NCBI GenBank assembly: GCA_036260415.1
Contig: DASZZX010000111.1
Location: 1-22,044, forward strand
From: DASZZX01 sp036260415
GTDB taxonomy: Bacteria; Actinomycetota; Nitriliruptoria; Nitriliruptorales; JAHWKO01
Direction: 5' to 3'
DNA: 22,044 nt
The position numbers and the translations under genes are program-made. The notes under the pieces were generated by a model, which made no database searches, was not told where the DNA came from, and worked only from the letters and a program-made list of their open reading frames with translations. Shown in pieces: positions 6,809 to 14,822 of the stretch. Numbering within the stretch: the first letter of the stretch is position 1; each line of letters starts with the position of its first letter.

Positions 6809-8229
6809 CGGATGCCGACGCGACCGCGGCTGGGCGGCTGTGGGGCGGGCGCTTGTCCGAGCCGCCGGCCGAGGCGGCGTGGCAGTTGGGTGTCTCGACC
6901 GCCTTCGACCGCCGGCTGTGGCGCCAGGACATCGCGTCCAGCAAGGCACATGCCCGCGAGCTGGCGAGGATCGGCGTGCTCGACGACGACGAGGCCACCG
7001 CCCTGGTCGATGCCCTCGACGAGTGCGCCCGGCTGTTCCAGCGCGGGGCGTTCGCCTGGGAGGTCACCGACGAGGACCTGCACGGCGCGATCGAACGCTG
7101 GCTGGTGGAACGGCTCGGCGCCGTGGGCGGCAAACTACGGGCCGGCCGCTCCCGCAACGACCAGGTCGCCAACGACCTGCGGTTGTGGGTCCGCACGGCC
7201 TGCGGCGAGCTGCGCGGCGACGTCGCCGACCTGCAGGAGGCGCTGGCGGACCAGGCGGAGGCGCACCTCGGTTGGGTCGCGCCGGGCTACACCCACCTGC
7301 AGCGTGGCCAGCCGGTGCTGCTCTCGCACCACCTGCTGGCGTACGTGTGGATGCTCGACCGTGATGCGGGGCGACTGCGCGACTGCGCCGGGCGGGCGGA
7401 CGAGTCTGTGCTGGGCGCTGCGGCGATGGCCGGCACCACCCTGCCGCTGGACCCCGCTCGCTACGCCGCCGCTCTCGGCTACGCCCGCATCGCCGCCAAC
7501 TCGATCGACGCGGTCGCGTCACGCGACTTCGCACTGGAGTTGCTCGCGACCGGGGCGATCCTGGCTACCAACATGTCGCGGCTGGCCGAGGAGCTGGTGC
7601 TGTGGAGCAGCGCCGAGTTCGGCTTCGTCCGGCTCGCGGACGGATTCTCGACCGGCTCGTCGATCATGCCCCAGAAGCGCAACCCGGACGTGGCCGAGCT
7701 CGTCCGTGGCAAGGCGGGACGGGTGATCGGGCACCTCGTGGGCCTGCTCGCGACGGTCAAGGCCCTGCCGCTGACCTACAACCGGGACCTGCAGGAGGAC
7801 AAGCCGCCGGTGTTCGACGCGGTGGACACGCTGCGGCTGGCACTGCAGGCCTTGACCGGCGCGGTGGCGTCTTCCACGTTCGACCGCGAGCGGCTGGAGG
7901 CTGCCGCCGCGGGGGGATCCTCGCTGGCGACCGACCTCGCCGAGGAGATGGTCCGCCGGGGCGTGCCGTTCCGCGAGGCGCACGAGGTGGTGGGCCAGCT
8001 GGTGCGCCGCGCGGAGCAGCGCGACGGCGACCTCGACGTGCTCGGCCCGGAGGAGGTCGCCGGGGCGCACCCCGTGCTCGACCGTTCGGTCGTGGAGCTG
8101 CTGGACGTGCACGCAGCGGTGGAGCGGCGCAGCTCCACGCTGGGGACGGCCACGTCCTCCGTCGCGGCGCAGCTGGCGGCCGCCCGGCGAGCGATCGCCG
8201 CCAACCGGGACGAGGAGTCCGACGGGTAG
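6805..8229 (+). CDS. argH: Argininosuccinate lyase ArgH
   Basis: ArgH splits argininosuccinate into arginine and fumarate, the last step of the pathway. The 474-residue product belongs to the fumarase/aspartase superfamily. RLWGGRLSEPP lies near the N-terminus, followed by LRAGRSRNDQVANDLRLW, the TGTTLPLDP-like segment AGTTLPLDPARYA, and the signature loop GSSIMPQKRNP (about residues 285-295) that holds the catalytic Ser. The GTG at 6805 overlaps the Uma2-like stop; an in-frame later start would cut into the conserved N-terminal motif. TAG at 8227-8229 ends the arg cluster. All pathway steps from ornithine onward are present in the window. Confidence 0.97.
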   Translation: MTDADATAAGRLWGGRLSEPPAEAAWQLGVSTAFDRRLWRQDIASSKAHARELARIGVLDDDEATALVDALDECARLFQRGAFAWEVTDEDLHGAIERWLVERLGAVGGKLRAGRSRNDQVANDLRLWVRTACGELRGDVADLQEALADQAEAHLGWVAPGYTHLQRGQPVLLSHHLLAYVWMLDRDAGRLRDCAGRADESVLGAAAMAGTTLPLDPARYAAALGYARIAANSIDAVASRDFALELLATGAILATNMSRLAEELVLWSSAEFGFVRLADGFSTGSSIMPQKRNPDVAELVRGKAGRVIGHLVGLLATVKALPLTYNRDLQEDKPPVFDAVDTLRLALQALTGAVASSTFDRERLEAAAAGGSSLATDLAEEMVRRGVPFREAHEVVGQLVRRAEQRDGDLDVLGPEEVAGAHPVLDRSVVELLDVHAAVERRSSTLGTATSSVAAQLAAARRAIAANRDEESDG

Positions 8230-8255
8230 GTTGCGGTCACCGCGAGGAGCCGTCG

Positions 8256-10025
8256 GTGCCGCACAACGTCGAGATCGCCCGCCTGCTGCACGAGCTCGCC
8301 ATCCTGACCGAGCTCGAGGAGGGCAGCCGCCAGTCCTTCCGGGCCCGCGCCTACCACAACGCGGTCCGGGCCGTGGAGGGCGAGCCGCGCGACGTGACCA
8401 GCCTGACCGAGGCGGAGCTCACCGCGATCAAGGGCGTCGGGCGAGCCATCGCCGGAAAGATCCGCGAGTTCGCCGCCACCGGCCGCATCGAACGGCTGGA
8501 GCAGCTCCGCCAACGGTTCCCACCGGGCTACCTGGAGCTGGTGCGCCTGCCCGGTGTCGGTCCCAAGACCGTGGCGCTGCTGTACGAGCGGTTGGGGATC
8601 GCTTCGATCGACGGGTTGAAGGCGGCCGTGCGCGCCGGCCGGCTGCGCGACCTGCCGGGGCTGGGCGAGCGGACCGAGCAGAACATCGCCGCCGCGATCG
8701 CCGATCTGGGGGTGCACGGCAAGGACCGCCGCACCCCGATCGCCGATGCGCTGCCGGTCGCCGAGGAGATCGTCGCGTCCCTGGCGCGGGTGCCCGGCGT
8801 CGAGCGGGTCGAGTACGCCGGCAGCCTGCGGCGTTTCCGTGAGACCGTGGCGGACCTCGACGTCGTGGCAGGAGCCCGTGACGCGGCCCCGGTGATGGAG
8901 GCGTTCACCCACATGGCGATGGTCCGCGAGGTCATCGCCAGGGGCCCCACCAAGTCGGCCGTGGTGACCGCGCGGGGTCTGCAGGTGGACCTGCGGGTCG
9001 TCGCCCCCGGGCAGTTCGGAGCGGCGCTGCAGTATTTCACCGGCTCGCAGGCGCACAACATCCGCGTCCGGGAGCGAGCGGTCAAGCGCGGCCTCACCCT
9101 CAACGAGTACGGCCTGTTCGAGCTGGAGGAGACCGACGGCGAGCCGCGCCCTGGCCGTCTCCTGGCCTCCGCCACCGAGCCGGAGATCTACGCGGCGCTG
9201 GACCTGCAGTGGATCCCGCCCGGCATGCGTGAGGACGTCGGCGAGGTGGAGGCGGCCGCCGCCGGGCAGCTGCCGCGCCTGGCCGGCATCGCCGACGTTG
9301 TCGGCGACCTCCACGTCCACACCGACCTGTCGGGTGACGGGCGCAACAGCCTCGACGAGATGCTCGACGCGGCGCTGCAGCGCGGCTTGCGCTACGTCGC
9401 CATCACCGATCACGCGGAGAACCTGCGCATCAACGGTGTCTCACGCGAGGACATGCTCGCCCAGCGGGACCGGATCGCGACGTTGAACCGCCAGCTCCAC
9501 GGCCGGTTGACCGTCCTGCACGGCTCGGAGCTGAACATCGGGCTGGACGGCGACCTCGACTACGACGACGACTTCCTGCTCGGGTTCGACTGGACCGTGG
9601 CCAGCGTGCACAGCCATTTCCGGCTGGATCGTGTCACCCAGACCCGCCGCGTGATCGCGGCCATGCAGCACCCGGCGGTGAGCTGCATCGGTCACCTCCA
9701 AGGGCGACGCATCGGCAAGCGCCCCGGCATCGAGCTCGATGTGGACACGGTGCTCACGGCCGCGGAGCAGACGGGCACCGCGATCGAGATCAACAGCAAC
9801 CTCGACCGTCTCGACGCCAGCGCCGAGGTGCTGCGTGCAGCGCGCGGACGCGACGTCGTGTTCGTGATCAACACCGACACCCACCGCACGCACGAGTTCG
9901 ACTACGTGCGTCACGGGGTGCGCCTCGCCGAGCGCGGCTGGGTGCCCGCGGAGCGCATCGCCAACACGTGGGAGCCGGAGCGGTTCCTGGCATGGGCCGG
10001 GGCCAAGCGCGCCCGGCAGCGCTGA
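8256..10025 (+). CDS. polX: DNA polymerase/3'-5' exonuclease PolX
   Basis: Bacterial PolX combines a family X gap-filling polymerase with a PHP-domain nuclease and acts in base-excision-type repair. The 589-residue product has helix-hairpin-helix motifs (IKGVGRAIAGKI near 58, RLPGVGPKTVALLY near 97). The nucleotidyltransferase core has GSLRRFRETVADLD, with Asp200 and Asp202, and a third Asp at 245 in QVDLRVV. Then come FTGSQAHNIRVR and LNEYGLFE. The PHP domain (350-575) has DLHVHTDLSGDG, ITDHAE, HGSELNIG, VHSHF, GHLQGRRIGKRPG and INTDTHR, so its metal ligands look complete. I chose the GTG at 8256, with GAGGAG about 6 nt upstream. The frame stays open further left, but only inside argH in another frame. 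It begins 26 nt after argH. Confidence 0.95.
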   Translation: MPHNVEIARLLHELAILTELEEGSRQSFRARAYHNAVRAVEGEPRDVTSLTEAELTAIKGVGRAIAGKIREFAATGRIERLEQLRQRFPPGYLELVRLPGVGPKTVALLYERLGIASIDGLKAAVRAGRLRDLPGLGERTEQNIAAAIADLGVHGKDRRTPIADALPVAEEIVASLARVPGVERVEYAGSLRRFRETVADLDVVAGARDAAPVMEAFTHMAMVREVIARGPTKSAVVTARGLQVDLRVVAPGQFGAALQYFTGSQAHNIRVRERAVKRGLTLNEYGLFELEETDGEPRPGRLLASATEPEIYAALDLQWIPPGMREDVGEVEAAAAGQLPRLAGIADVVGDLHVHTDLSGDGRNSLDEMLDAALQRGLRYVAITDHAENLRINGVSREDMLAQRDRIATLNRQLHGRLTVLHGSELNIGLDGDLDYDDDFLLGFDWTVASVHSHFRLDRVTQTRRVIAAMQHPAVSCIGHLQGRRIGKRPGIELDVDTVLTAAEQTGTAIEINSNLDRLDASAEVLRAARGRDVVFVINTDTHRTHEFDYVRHGVRLAERGWVPAERIANTWEPERFLAWAGAKRARQR

Positions 10026-10038
10026 GCAGGTTCTGCGG

Positions 10039-10081
10039 AGCGACGCGAGAGTCGCTGTCCGGGGTCGCCTGAGACAGCGAC
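10039..10081 (+). promoter_or_regulatory. Mutually exclusive inverted repeats ahead of the glycosylase gene
   Basis: Three related segments lie in the 67-nt gap: AGCGAC at 10039-10044, GTCGCTGTC at 10051-10059 and GACAGCGAC at 10073-10081. The middle segment can pair perfectly with the first (6 bp, 6-nt loop) or with the third (9 bp, 13-nt loop), but not with both. The GGAGG ribosome-binding site of the next gene starts one base after the third segment. This could be a terminator for polX, an RNA switch acting on the glycosylase, or a DNA operator. The pairing is seen directly; the role is inference. Confidence 0.45.
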
Positions 10082-10092
10082 GGAGGTGGGCC

Positions 10093-10731
10093 GTGAGCTA
10101 CACCCGGCTGAGGACGCCCCGCGCCGTGGTGCCGCGCGCCTTCTACGACCGTGCGGTGCTCGCGGTCGCACCCGAGCTGCTGGGCATGCTGCTGGTGCGG
10201 CGCGAGGACGATGGCGGCGAGACGGTGGCCCGCATCGTCGAGACCGAGGCGTACCGTGAGGACGACCCCGCCAGCCACTCGTTCCGGGGACGCACCGACC
10301 GCAACGCCGTGATGTTCGGCCCGCCCGGCCACCTGTACGTGTACTTCACCTACGGCATGCACTTCTGCATGAACGTCTCCTGCGAACCGGACGGGACCGG
10401 CGCGGCGGTGCTGCTGCGCGCCGCCGCGGTCCTGCGGGGCCATGAGCACGTCCGCGCGCGGCGCGCGGTCCACCCCGACCGGGACCTCCTACGTGGCCCC
10501 GCCCGCCTCACCCAGGGCCTGGCGGTGGGACGAGGCCACAACGGGCTCGACGTGACCGATCCCACGTCGCCGCTGCGCGTCGAGGACGACGGCTGGCGTC
10601 CAGACCGCGACACGGTTCTGACCGGTCCACGCACCGGCATCCGGGTGGCGGTCGAGCAGCCGTGGCGGTTCTGGCTCGACGGCGTGCCCGAGGTGAGCCG
10701 CCACAGCCGCCACCCCCGCGCGTGGCGCTGA
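10093..10731 (+). CDS. 3-methyladenine DNA glycosylase (AAG/MPG family)
   Basis: This enzyme removes alkylated or deaminated purines such as 3-methyladenine from DNA, starting base-excision repair. The 212-residue product matches the AAG/MPG fold. RIVETEAYREDDPASHSF holds the catalytic Glu (E52) and the intercalating Tyr (Y54), by alignment with human Glu125/Tyr127. LYVYFTYGMHFCMNVS follows, with Asn94 in the base pocket, then GPARLTQGLAVG. Length is normal for bacterial members. The GTG at 10093 follows a GGAGGTGGG site at 10082-10090. It lies directly downstream of polX on the same strand, and both products belong to base-excision repair, so co-expression is plausible. It is not related to AlkA or Tag. 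Confidence 0.95.
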   Translation: MSYTRLRTPRAVVPRAFYDRAVLAVAPELLGMLLVRREDDGGETVARIVETEAYREDDPASHSFRGRTDRNAVMFGPPGHLYVYFTYGMHFCMNVSCEPDGTGAAVLLRAAAVLRGHEHVRARRAVHPDRDLLRGPARLTQGLAVGRGHNGLDVTDPTSPLRVEDDGWRPDRDTVLTGPRTGIRVAVEQPWRFWLDGVPEVSRHSRHPRAWR

Positions 10732-10748
10732 GCCGACGCCACGTCGGC
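10732..10748. terminator. Hairpin between convergent genes, candidate bidirectional terminator
   Basis: A perfect 7-bp inverted repeat (GCCGACG, loop CCA, CGTCGGC) starts on the base after the glycosylase stop and ends 18 nt before the last base of the convergent penicillin-binding protein gene. No U-tract follows on either strand, as is common in very GC-rich genomes, so efficiency is uncertain. Confidence 0.55.
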
Positions 10749-10766
10749 GCCACCGGCGGCGAGGCG

Positions 10767-13196
10767 CTACCCCGTGGGGACGACCCGCAGTTGCACCACC
10801 GAGTGGGCCTCGACGCGCGCTCCCTCCGCCGGCTCCTGCGACCACACCCGCCCCCGTCCGACCCCCGGCGGGCAACCCTCCGGGGCACAGCCGTCGCTGC
10901 GCTGCACCACCCAACCGTCGGCCTCCAGCAGTCCCACCGCCCGGTCCACGTCGAACCCCACCACGTCGGGGACCACCGCCTTCCCGCGCCGTTGCACCGA
11001 GACCCACACCACCACCGCGCCGCGGTCGGGGTCCACGCTGGCCCCCGGCGCGGGCAGCTGGCCGGTGACGTAGCCGGGCGGGTAGAGGGGGGACGCGATC
11101 GGTCGCTCGTCAACCGCGAAGCCACGTGACCCGAGCAGTCGCACGGCGATGTCGCGGGTGAGGCCGACCACGTTCGGTACCGCGCCGGCCGGCGGACCGG
11201 TGGGTTCGCGGCACAGCTCGGTCGGCTCCGTGCCGCGCAGGTACTCACGCGGCTGCACCAGCTCCGGCGGCGTGTAGGGGTTGGGCAGGCAGTTGCGCGA
11301 GACGTCAACCTGCACCGTCACCAGGGACACCTCCGGCACGGGGAAGTCGCTCGGCGGCACACCCTGTAGCGCCCGTTCCGCGAAGGTGCGCCAGATCTCC
11401 GCCGGCCACCGCCCGCCCTCGACGCGCACACGGGTGCGGGGCGGCTGCATCGCGATCCTGCCCTCCGGGAACCCGACCCAGACCGCGGCCAACAGGTCGG
11501 GCGTGTAGCCGACGAACCAGGCGTCCGCACTGTCGTCGGTGGTGCCGGTCTTGCCGGCCTGGGGACGGCCGATCGACGCCTGGACGCCGGTGCCGCGACG
11601 CACCACCTCCTGCAGCGTCTGGGTCACCAGGTAGGCGACCGCGGGGTCCACGGCCCGGTGGGAGCTGTCGCGGTGCTCGTCGACGACCTCGCCGTCCGCG
11701 GTCTCGATGCGGTCGATCAGGTGGGTCGCGTGCCGTTCGCCGAGCGCCGCGAACGGCTGGTAGGCGGAGGCGAGCTGCAGGGGGGTCACCTCCTCGGCGC
11801 CCAGCGCGATCGCGCAGTACGGATCCAGGTCGTCGCCGATCCCGAGGTCACGGGCGGTCGCCGCGATGGTGGGCGGTCCGACGTCCGCGGCCAGCCGCGC
11901 GTACACGGTGTTGACGCTGTGCACGGTCGCCTCTCGCAGCGTCAACGGCCCGAACGCGCGCCCGTCGTAGTTGGAGGGGGACCACGGCTGCGGCCCACAG
12001 TCGGGGTCACGGATCGTGACCGACGCGCCGCCCGGGAACGTGCGGTCGAGCGGCACGCCCCGCGACAGCGCGGCCGCGAGCACGACCGGTTTGAAGGCTG
12101 AACCGGGCTGCCGTCGCCCCTGGGTGGCGAGGTTGAAGCGAGCGTGCGGGTCGCCGTCGTCGTGCAGGTCACGGCCACCGACCAGGGCCCGGATGGCGCC
12201 CGTCCGCGGATCGAGCGCCACCAGGGCTGCGTACGGATCGGCTGGCTCGCTGAGCACGGTCGCCACTGCCGCCTCCGCTTGCGCCTGCATGGCGGGGTGG
12301 ATGGTGGTGTGGACCCGGAGGCCGCCGGTGTACAGAGCGGTCAGTCGCTCGTCCTCGGCGATGCCGAGAGCTGCGAAGCGACCTTCGGGGTCGCGCGCGA
12401 TCAGGCGGCGGACCTCCTCGACCGCGTACGGGGCGAGGACACCCGGGTCGTCCGGCAGAGGCGCCAGCTCCAGCGGGGCGGCGGCGGCCCGGTCGGCATC
12501 CGCCTGCCCGACCTGCCCGGTCGCGACCATCGCCGCCAGCACCGTGCTGCGCCGCCGCAGGGCCGCGTCCGGGTTGACGTAGGGGTCGGACGCCACCGGG
12601 GCGGCGATCAGGCCGGCCAAGAGGGCCGACTGCTCGACCGACAGCTCCTCCACCGCCCGGCCGAAGTACCGCTCGGCCGCCGCGTGCACACCGTAGGCGC
12701 CGTGCCCGAGGTAGATCGTGTTGAGGTAGCGCTCGAGGATCTCCTCCTTGGAGTAGCGCCGCTCGAGCTGGTAGGCGAGGGAGGCCTCCTCGACCTTGCG
12801 GCGCAGCGTCCGCGCCGAGCCGGTCATGGTGTTCTTGACGTACTGTTGAGTGATGGTCGAGCCCCCCTGCTCGACCGCTCCCGCCTCGACGTTGCGGACC
12901 GCGGCGCGCGCCACGGCCGGGACGTCCACCCCGCGGTGGAGGAAGAAGCGCCGGTCCTCGACCGCGACCACGGCGGCGACCAGCGCGTCCGGTACCTGCT
13001 CGAGATCGACATCCCGCCGGTCCTGCCCGGCGTGGAGGTCGGCCAGCACGCTGCCGTCGGCGGCCAGCACCTGGGAGGTCTGCGGCTGGCGGACGAACCG
13101 CACCGGGTCGCCCGGCTCGAGCACCACCACCTGACCGCAGCCCGCCAGCAGAGCGGCGGCGGCCGCCAGGAGGCGGGGCGCGCGGCGGCCGGGCAT
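10767..13196 (-). CDS. Class A penicillin-binding protein (bifunctional transglycosylase/transpeptidase) with lipobox and two PASTA domains
   Basis: It polymerises and cross-links peptidoglycan outside the membrane. The 809-residue product has a GT51 glycosyltransferase domain (about 45-220): EDRRFFLHRG with catalytic Glu80, QGGSTITQQYVKN, and RYLNTIYLGHGAYGVHAAAERYFG. The transpeptidase domain (about 320-605) has SAFK (Ser366, Lys369), SVN (427-429) and KTGT (549-552). Two C-terminal PASTA domains start VPNVVGLTRD (673) and VPDVVGFDVD (742). The start at 13196 is unusual: MPGRRAPRLLAAAAALLAGC reads as a lipoprotein signal with Cys20. Class A enzymes normally keep an N-terminal membrane helix. 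The frame is open to 13721, but that part has no hydrophobic segment and overlaps the divergent gene. The Shine-Dalgarno stretch is weak and distant. Confidence 0.93.
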   Translation of the reverse strand: MPGRRAPRLLAAAAALLAGCGQVVVLEPGDPVRFVRQPQTSQVLAADGSVLADLHAGQDRRDVDLEQVPDALVAAVVAVEDRRFFLHRGVDVPAVARAAVRNVEAGAVEQGGSTITQQYVKNTMTGSARTLRRKVEEASLAYQLERRYSKEEILERYLNTIYLGHGAYGVHAAAERYFGRAVEELSVEQSALLAGLIAAPVASDPYVNPDAALRRRSTVLAAMVATGQVGQADADRAAAAPLELAPLPDDPGVLAPYAVEEVRRLIARDPEGRFAALGIAEDERLTALYTGGLRVHTTIHPAMQAQAEAAVATVLSEPADPYAALVALDPRTGAIRALVGGRDLHDDGDPHARFNLATQGRRQPGSAFKPVVLAAALSRGVPLDRTFPGGASVTIRDPDCGPQPWSPSNYDGRAFGPLTLREATVHSVNTVYARLAADVGPPTIAATARDLGIGDDLDPYCAIALGAEEVTPLQLASAYQPFAALGERHATHLIDRIETADGEVVDEHRDSSHRAVDPAVAYLVTQTLQEVVRRGTGVQASIGRPQAGKTGTTDDSADAWFVGYTPDLLAAVWVGFPEGRIAMQPPRTRVRVEGGRWPAEIWRTFAERALQGVPPSDFPVPEVSLVTVQVDVSRNCLPNPYTPPELVQPREYLRGTEPTELCREPTGPPAGAVPNVVGLTRDIAVRLLGSRGFAVDERPIASPLYPPGYVTGQLPAPGASVDPDRGAVVVWVSVQRRGKAVVPDVVGFDVDRAVGLLEADGWVVQRSDGCAPEGCPPGVGRGRVWSQEPAEGARVEAHSVVQLRVVPTG

Positions 13197-13396
13197 GCGG
13201 CGATCGTAGGGACCCCCTCGGGCGCGTCCCGACAGGTGCCGCGGGGGCAGGAACCGGCACGCAGGGCGTCGAAGCCTCCCCTGCGGCGTCCGACGGCGCA
13301 GGTAGGCTGTGCGTCCACCGCACGTGGTCACGCTCCGTGGGCACCGCGGTCGGCACGCCCCGTTGGGACTGGCAGACCTGCCTGGCAGCGGCAGAC

Positions 13397-13403
13397 GGAG
13401 GGA
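13397..13403 (+). promoter_or_regulatory. Ribosome-binding site deciding the start of the DNRLRE-like gene
   Basis: GGAGGGA lies 7 nt before the ATG at 13411. It supports that start over an in-frame codon about 100 nt upstream and places a signal peptide at the N-terminus. Confidence 0.75.
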
Positions 13404-13410
13404 ACCGAGC

Positions 13411-14805
13411 ATGGCCCGCTCCGCCATGTGGCACGCCCGTGGCACCGGCGGGGCGCGGCCTCGTGCCCGCCTCCGGCGCGCCGTCGGCGCCGCCGCGTCG
13501 GCCGCGTGCATGGTGGCTGCGGGGGTGGCGCCGGGCGCGGCAGCAGCAGCGCAGGAGCCCACCACCGAGCCAGCCGCGATCACCCGCGAGGCGTACTTCA
13601 CCCAGTCCGCCGGTGCGTCCGTCCCCGACACACTCGTCAGCGAGTTCCCGCCGGGGGTGGTGTGCGTGCTGCGCCCCGAAGCCTGCGCGGAGCAGTCGGA
13701 TCCCGTGCGAGCACCGGTCAACGACGCGCTGCGCGATCACCCGCCGGAGCAGACCGTCCCGGCGGGGCCCGGCCAGCCCGTCGCGCCCGACACCCTGCCG
13801 ACCGGGCTCCTGGGCGGCCAACCGCGCTACGCCAGCTACCTGCACTTCGAGCTCCCGGCGATCCCCGAGGGCCACGACCTGGTCGCCTTCGAGCTGGTCC
13901 TGCAGCAGGCGGGCGTCAACTACCGCACCGACTCGCCGACGTTCCGCGAGGCGGTCGAGGCGGTCGTGCTGGCGGCTGGGACGCGCGACCAGGAGATCGT
14001 CGAGCGGGAGCTGCGGGAAGCGCTGGAGTCCGAGCGGTTGCGGGCGGGCGAGGAGGCGCCGTACGGGGTCGAGGCGTGCATGGCCCTCGGCGAGTGGCAG
14101 GAGGGTGACGACCAGGAGTGGTCGGCACAGCCGGAGACCGACTGCATCGTGCTCGCGTCCACCGGTACCCGCGACGCCGAGACCGGGACCTGGACGTTCG
14201 ACCTCACCTGGATCGTGCAGGCGTGGCTCGACGGTCAGCCCAACCGTGGGCTGTACCTGGGGCCGGTCGCCGCCCCCAACCTCGCCTTCGGCGACCGCGA
14301 CACGTCCACGAACGCGCAGGTGTCGTTCGGCGGCGCGGACGCTGGCGGATCCGCACCCACGATCCGTTACGCGGTGGTCGCCGCCTCCGAGGCGACCGGG
14401 TCCGTCGGGGGACCCGTGCCAGCCGGGGCCGGCCCGGCGGGGCCACTCGCCGGCGGTGTGTCGTCCGGTGGTGTCCCCGGCCCCGCGGGCGGCCTGTCGG
14501 TCCCCTCGTTCGGTCAGGAGCCCGCCCCGACGATCGCCGGTCCTGGCACGGCGCCCCGGTCAGGAGTCCCACCGCAGGTCGCTGCACCTGCCACGCACGC
14601 ATCGGTCCCGGCGGCCAGCGGGCAGCCGATCACACCGTGGTACGTCTGGCTGCTCCTGCCGGCGGGCCTGGGCGCGGCGTTCGTGCTGGCCCGGTCGCTG
14701 ACCGCCGAGCCGGTCGCCGTGGTCGAACGTCCCGGCGCCATGAGCCGCCTCATCGAGCGACGCAGCGCCGGGTCGGCAGCCACGTCACCGCGGTCTCCGG
14801 TCTGA
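13411..14805 (+). CDS. Secreted, C-terminally membrane-anchored DNRLRE-like surface protein
   Basis: The 464-residue product has a basic N-terminus followed by a hydrophobic signal (about residues 23-46, likely cut near AAAAAQ). The extracellular region spans about 47-330. Its strands SYLHFELPAIPEGHDLVAFELVLQQ (142-166) and WTFDLTWIVQAWLDGQPNRGLYLGP (261-285) resemble DNRLRE/CBM96-type beta-sandwich domains, which bind or decorate surface polymers. Four Cys (85, 92, 223, 245) could form disulfides. A Pro/Gly/Ala-rich linker (about 330-408) leads to one membrane helix (WYVWLLLPAGLGAAFVLARSL, 410-430) and a short basic cytosolic tail. It ends 17 nt before the substrate-binding protein gene and probably belongs to the same transcript. 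The domain is divergent, so the exact family is uncertain; no enzymatic residues are evident. Confidence 0.8.
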   Translation: MARSAMWHARGTGGARPRARLRRAVGAAASAACMVAAGVAPGAAAAAQEPTTEPAAITREAYFTQSAGASVPDTLVSEFPPGVVCVLRPEACAEQSDPVRAPVNDALRDHPPEQTVPAGPGQPVAPDTLPTGLLGGQPRYASYLHFELPAIPEGHDLVAFELVLQQAGVNYRTDSPTFREAVEAVVLAAGTRDQEIVERELREALESERLRAGEEAPYGVEACMALGEWQEGDDQEWSAQPETDCIVLASTGTRDAETGTWTFDLTWIVQAWLDGQPNRGLYLGPVAAPNLAFGDRDTSTNAQVSFGGADAGGSAPTIRYAVVAASEATGSVGGPVPAGAGPAGPLAGGVSSGGVPGPAGGLSVPSFGQEPAPTIAGPGTAPRSGVPPQVAAPATHASVPAASGQPITPWYVWLLLPAGLGAAFVLARSLTAEPVAVVERPGAMSRLIERRSAGSAATSPRSPV

Positions 14806-14822
14806 ACCCGCACCTGCCCGCC

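Noticed and set aside
7602..8255. 218-codon upstream extension of the PolX frame
   Set aside because: It overlaps argH in another frame, is Arg/Gly-rich and has no similarity to PolX; the GTG at 8256 has a good ribosome-binding site.
13303..13308. TAGGCT as a -10 box for the DNRLRE-like gene
   Set aside because: No acceptable -35 box lies 16-18 bp upstream, so it is not called as a promoter.
13197..13721. N-terminal extension of the penicillin-binding protein
   Set aside because: It has no membrane helix, overlaps the divergent gene and contains no family similarity.
14118..14822. Upstream extension of the substrate-binding protein frame
   Set aside because: It overlaps the DNRLRE-like gene and would place the lipoprotein signal in the middle of the protein.
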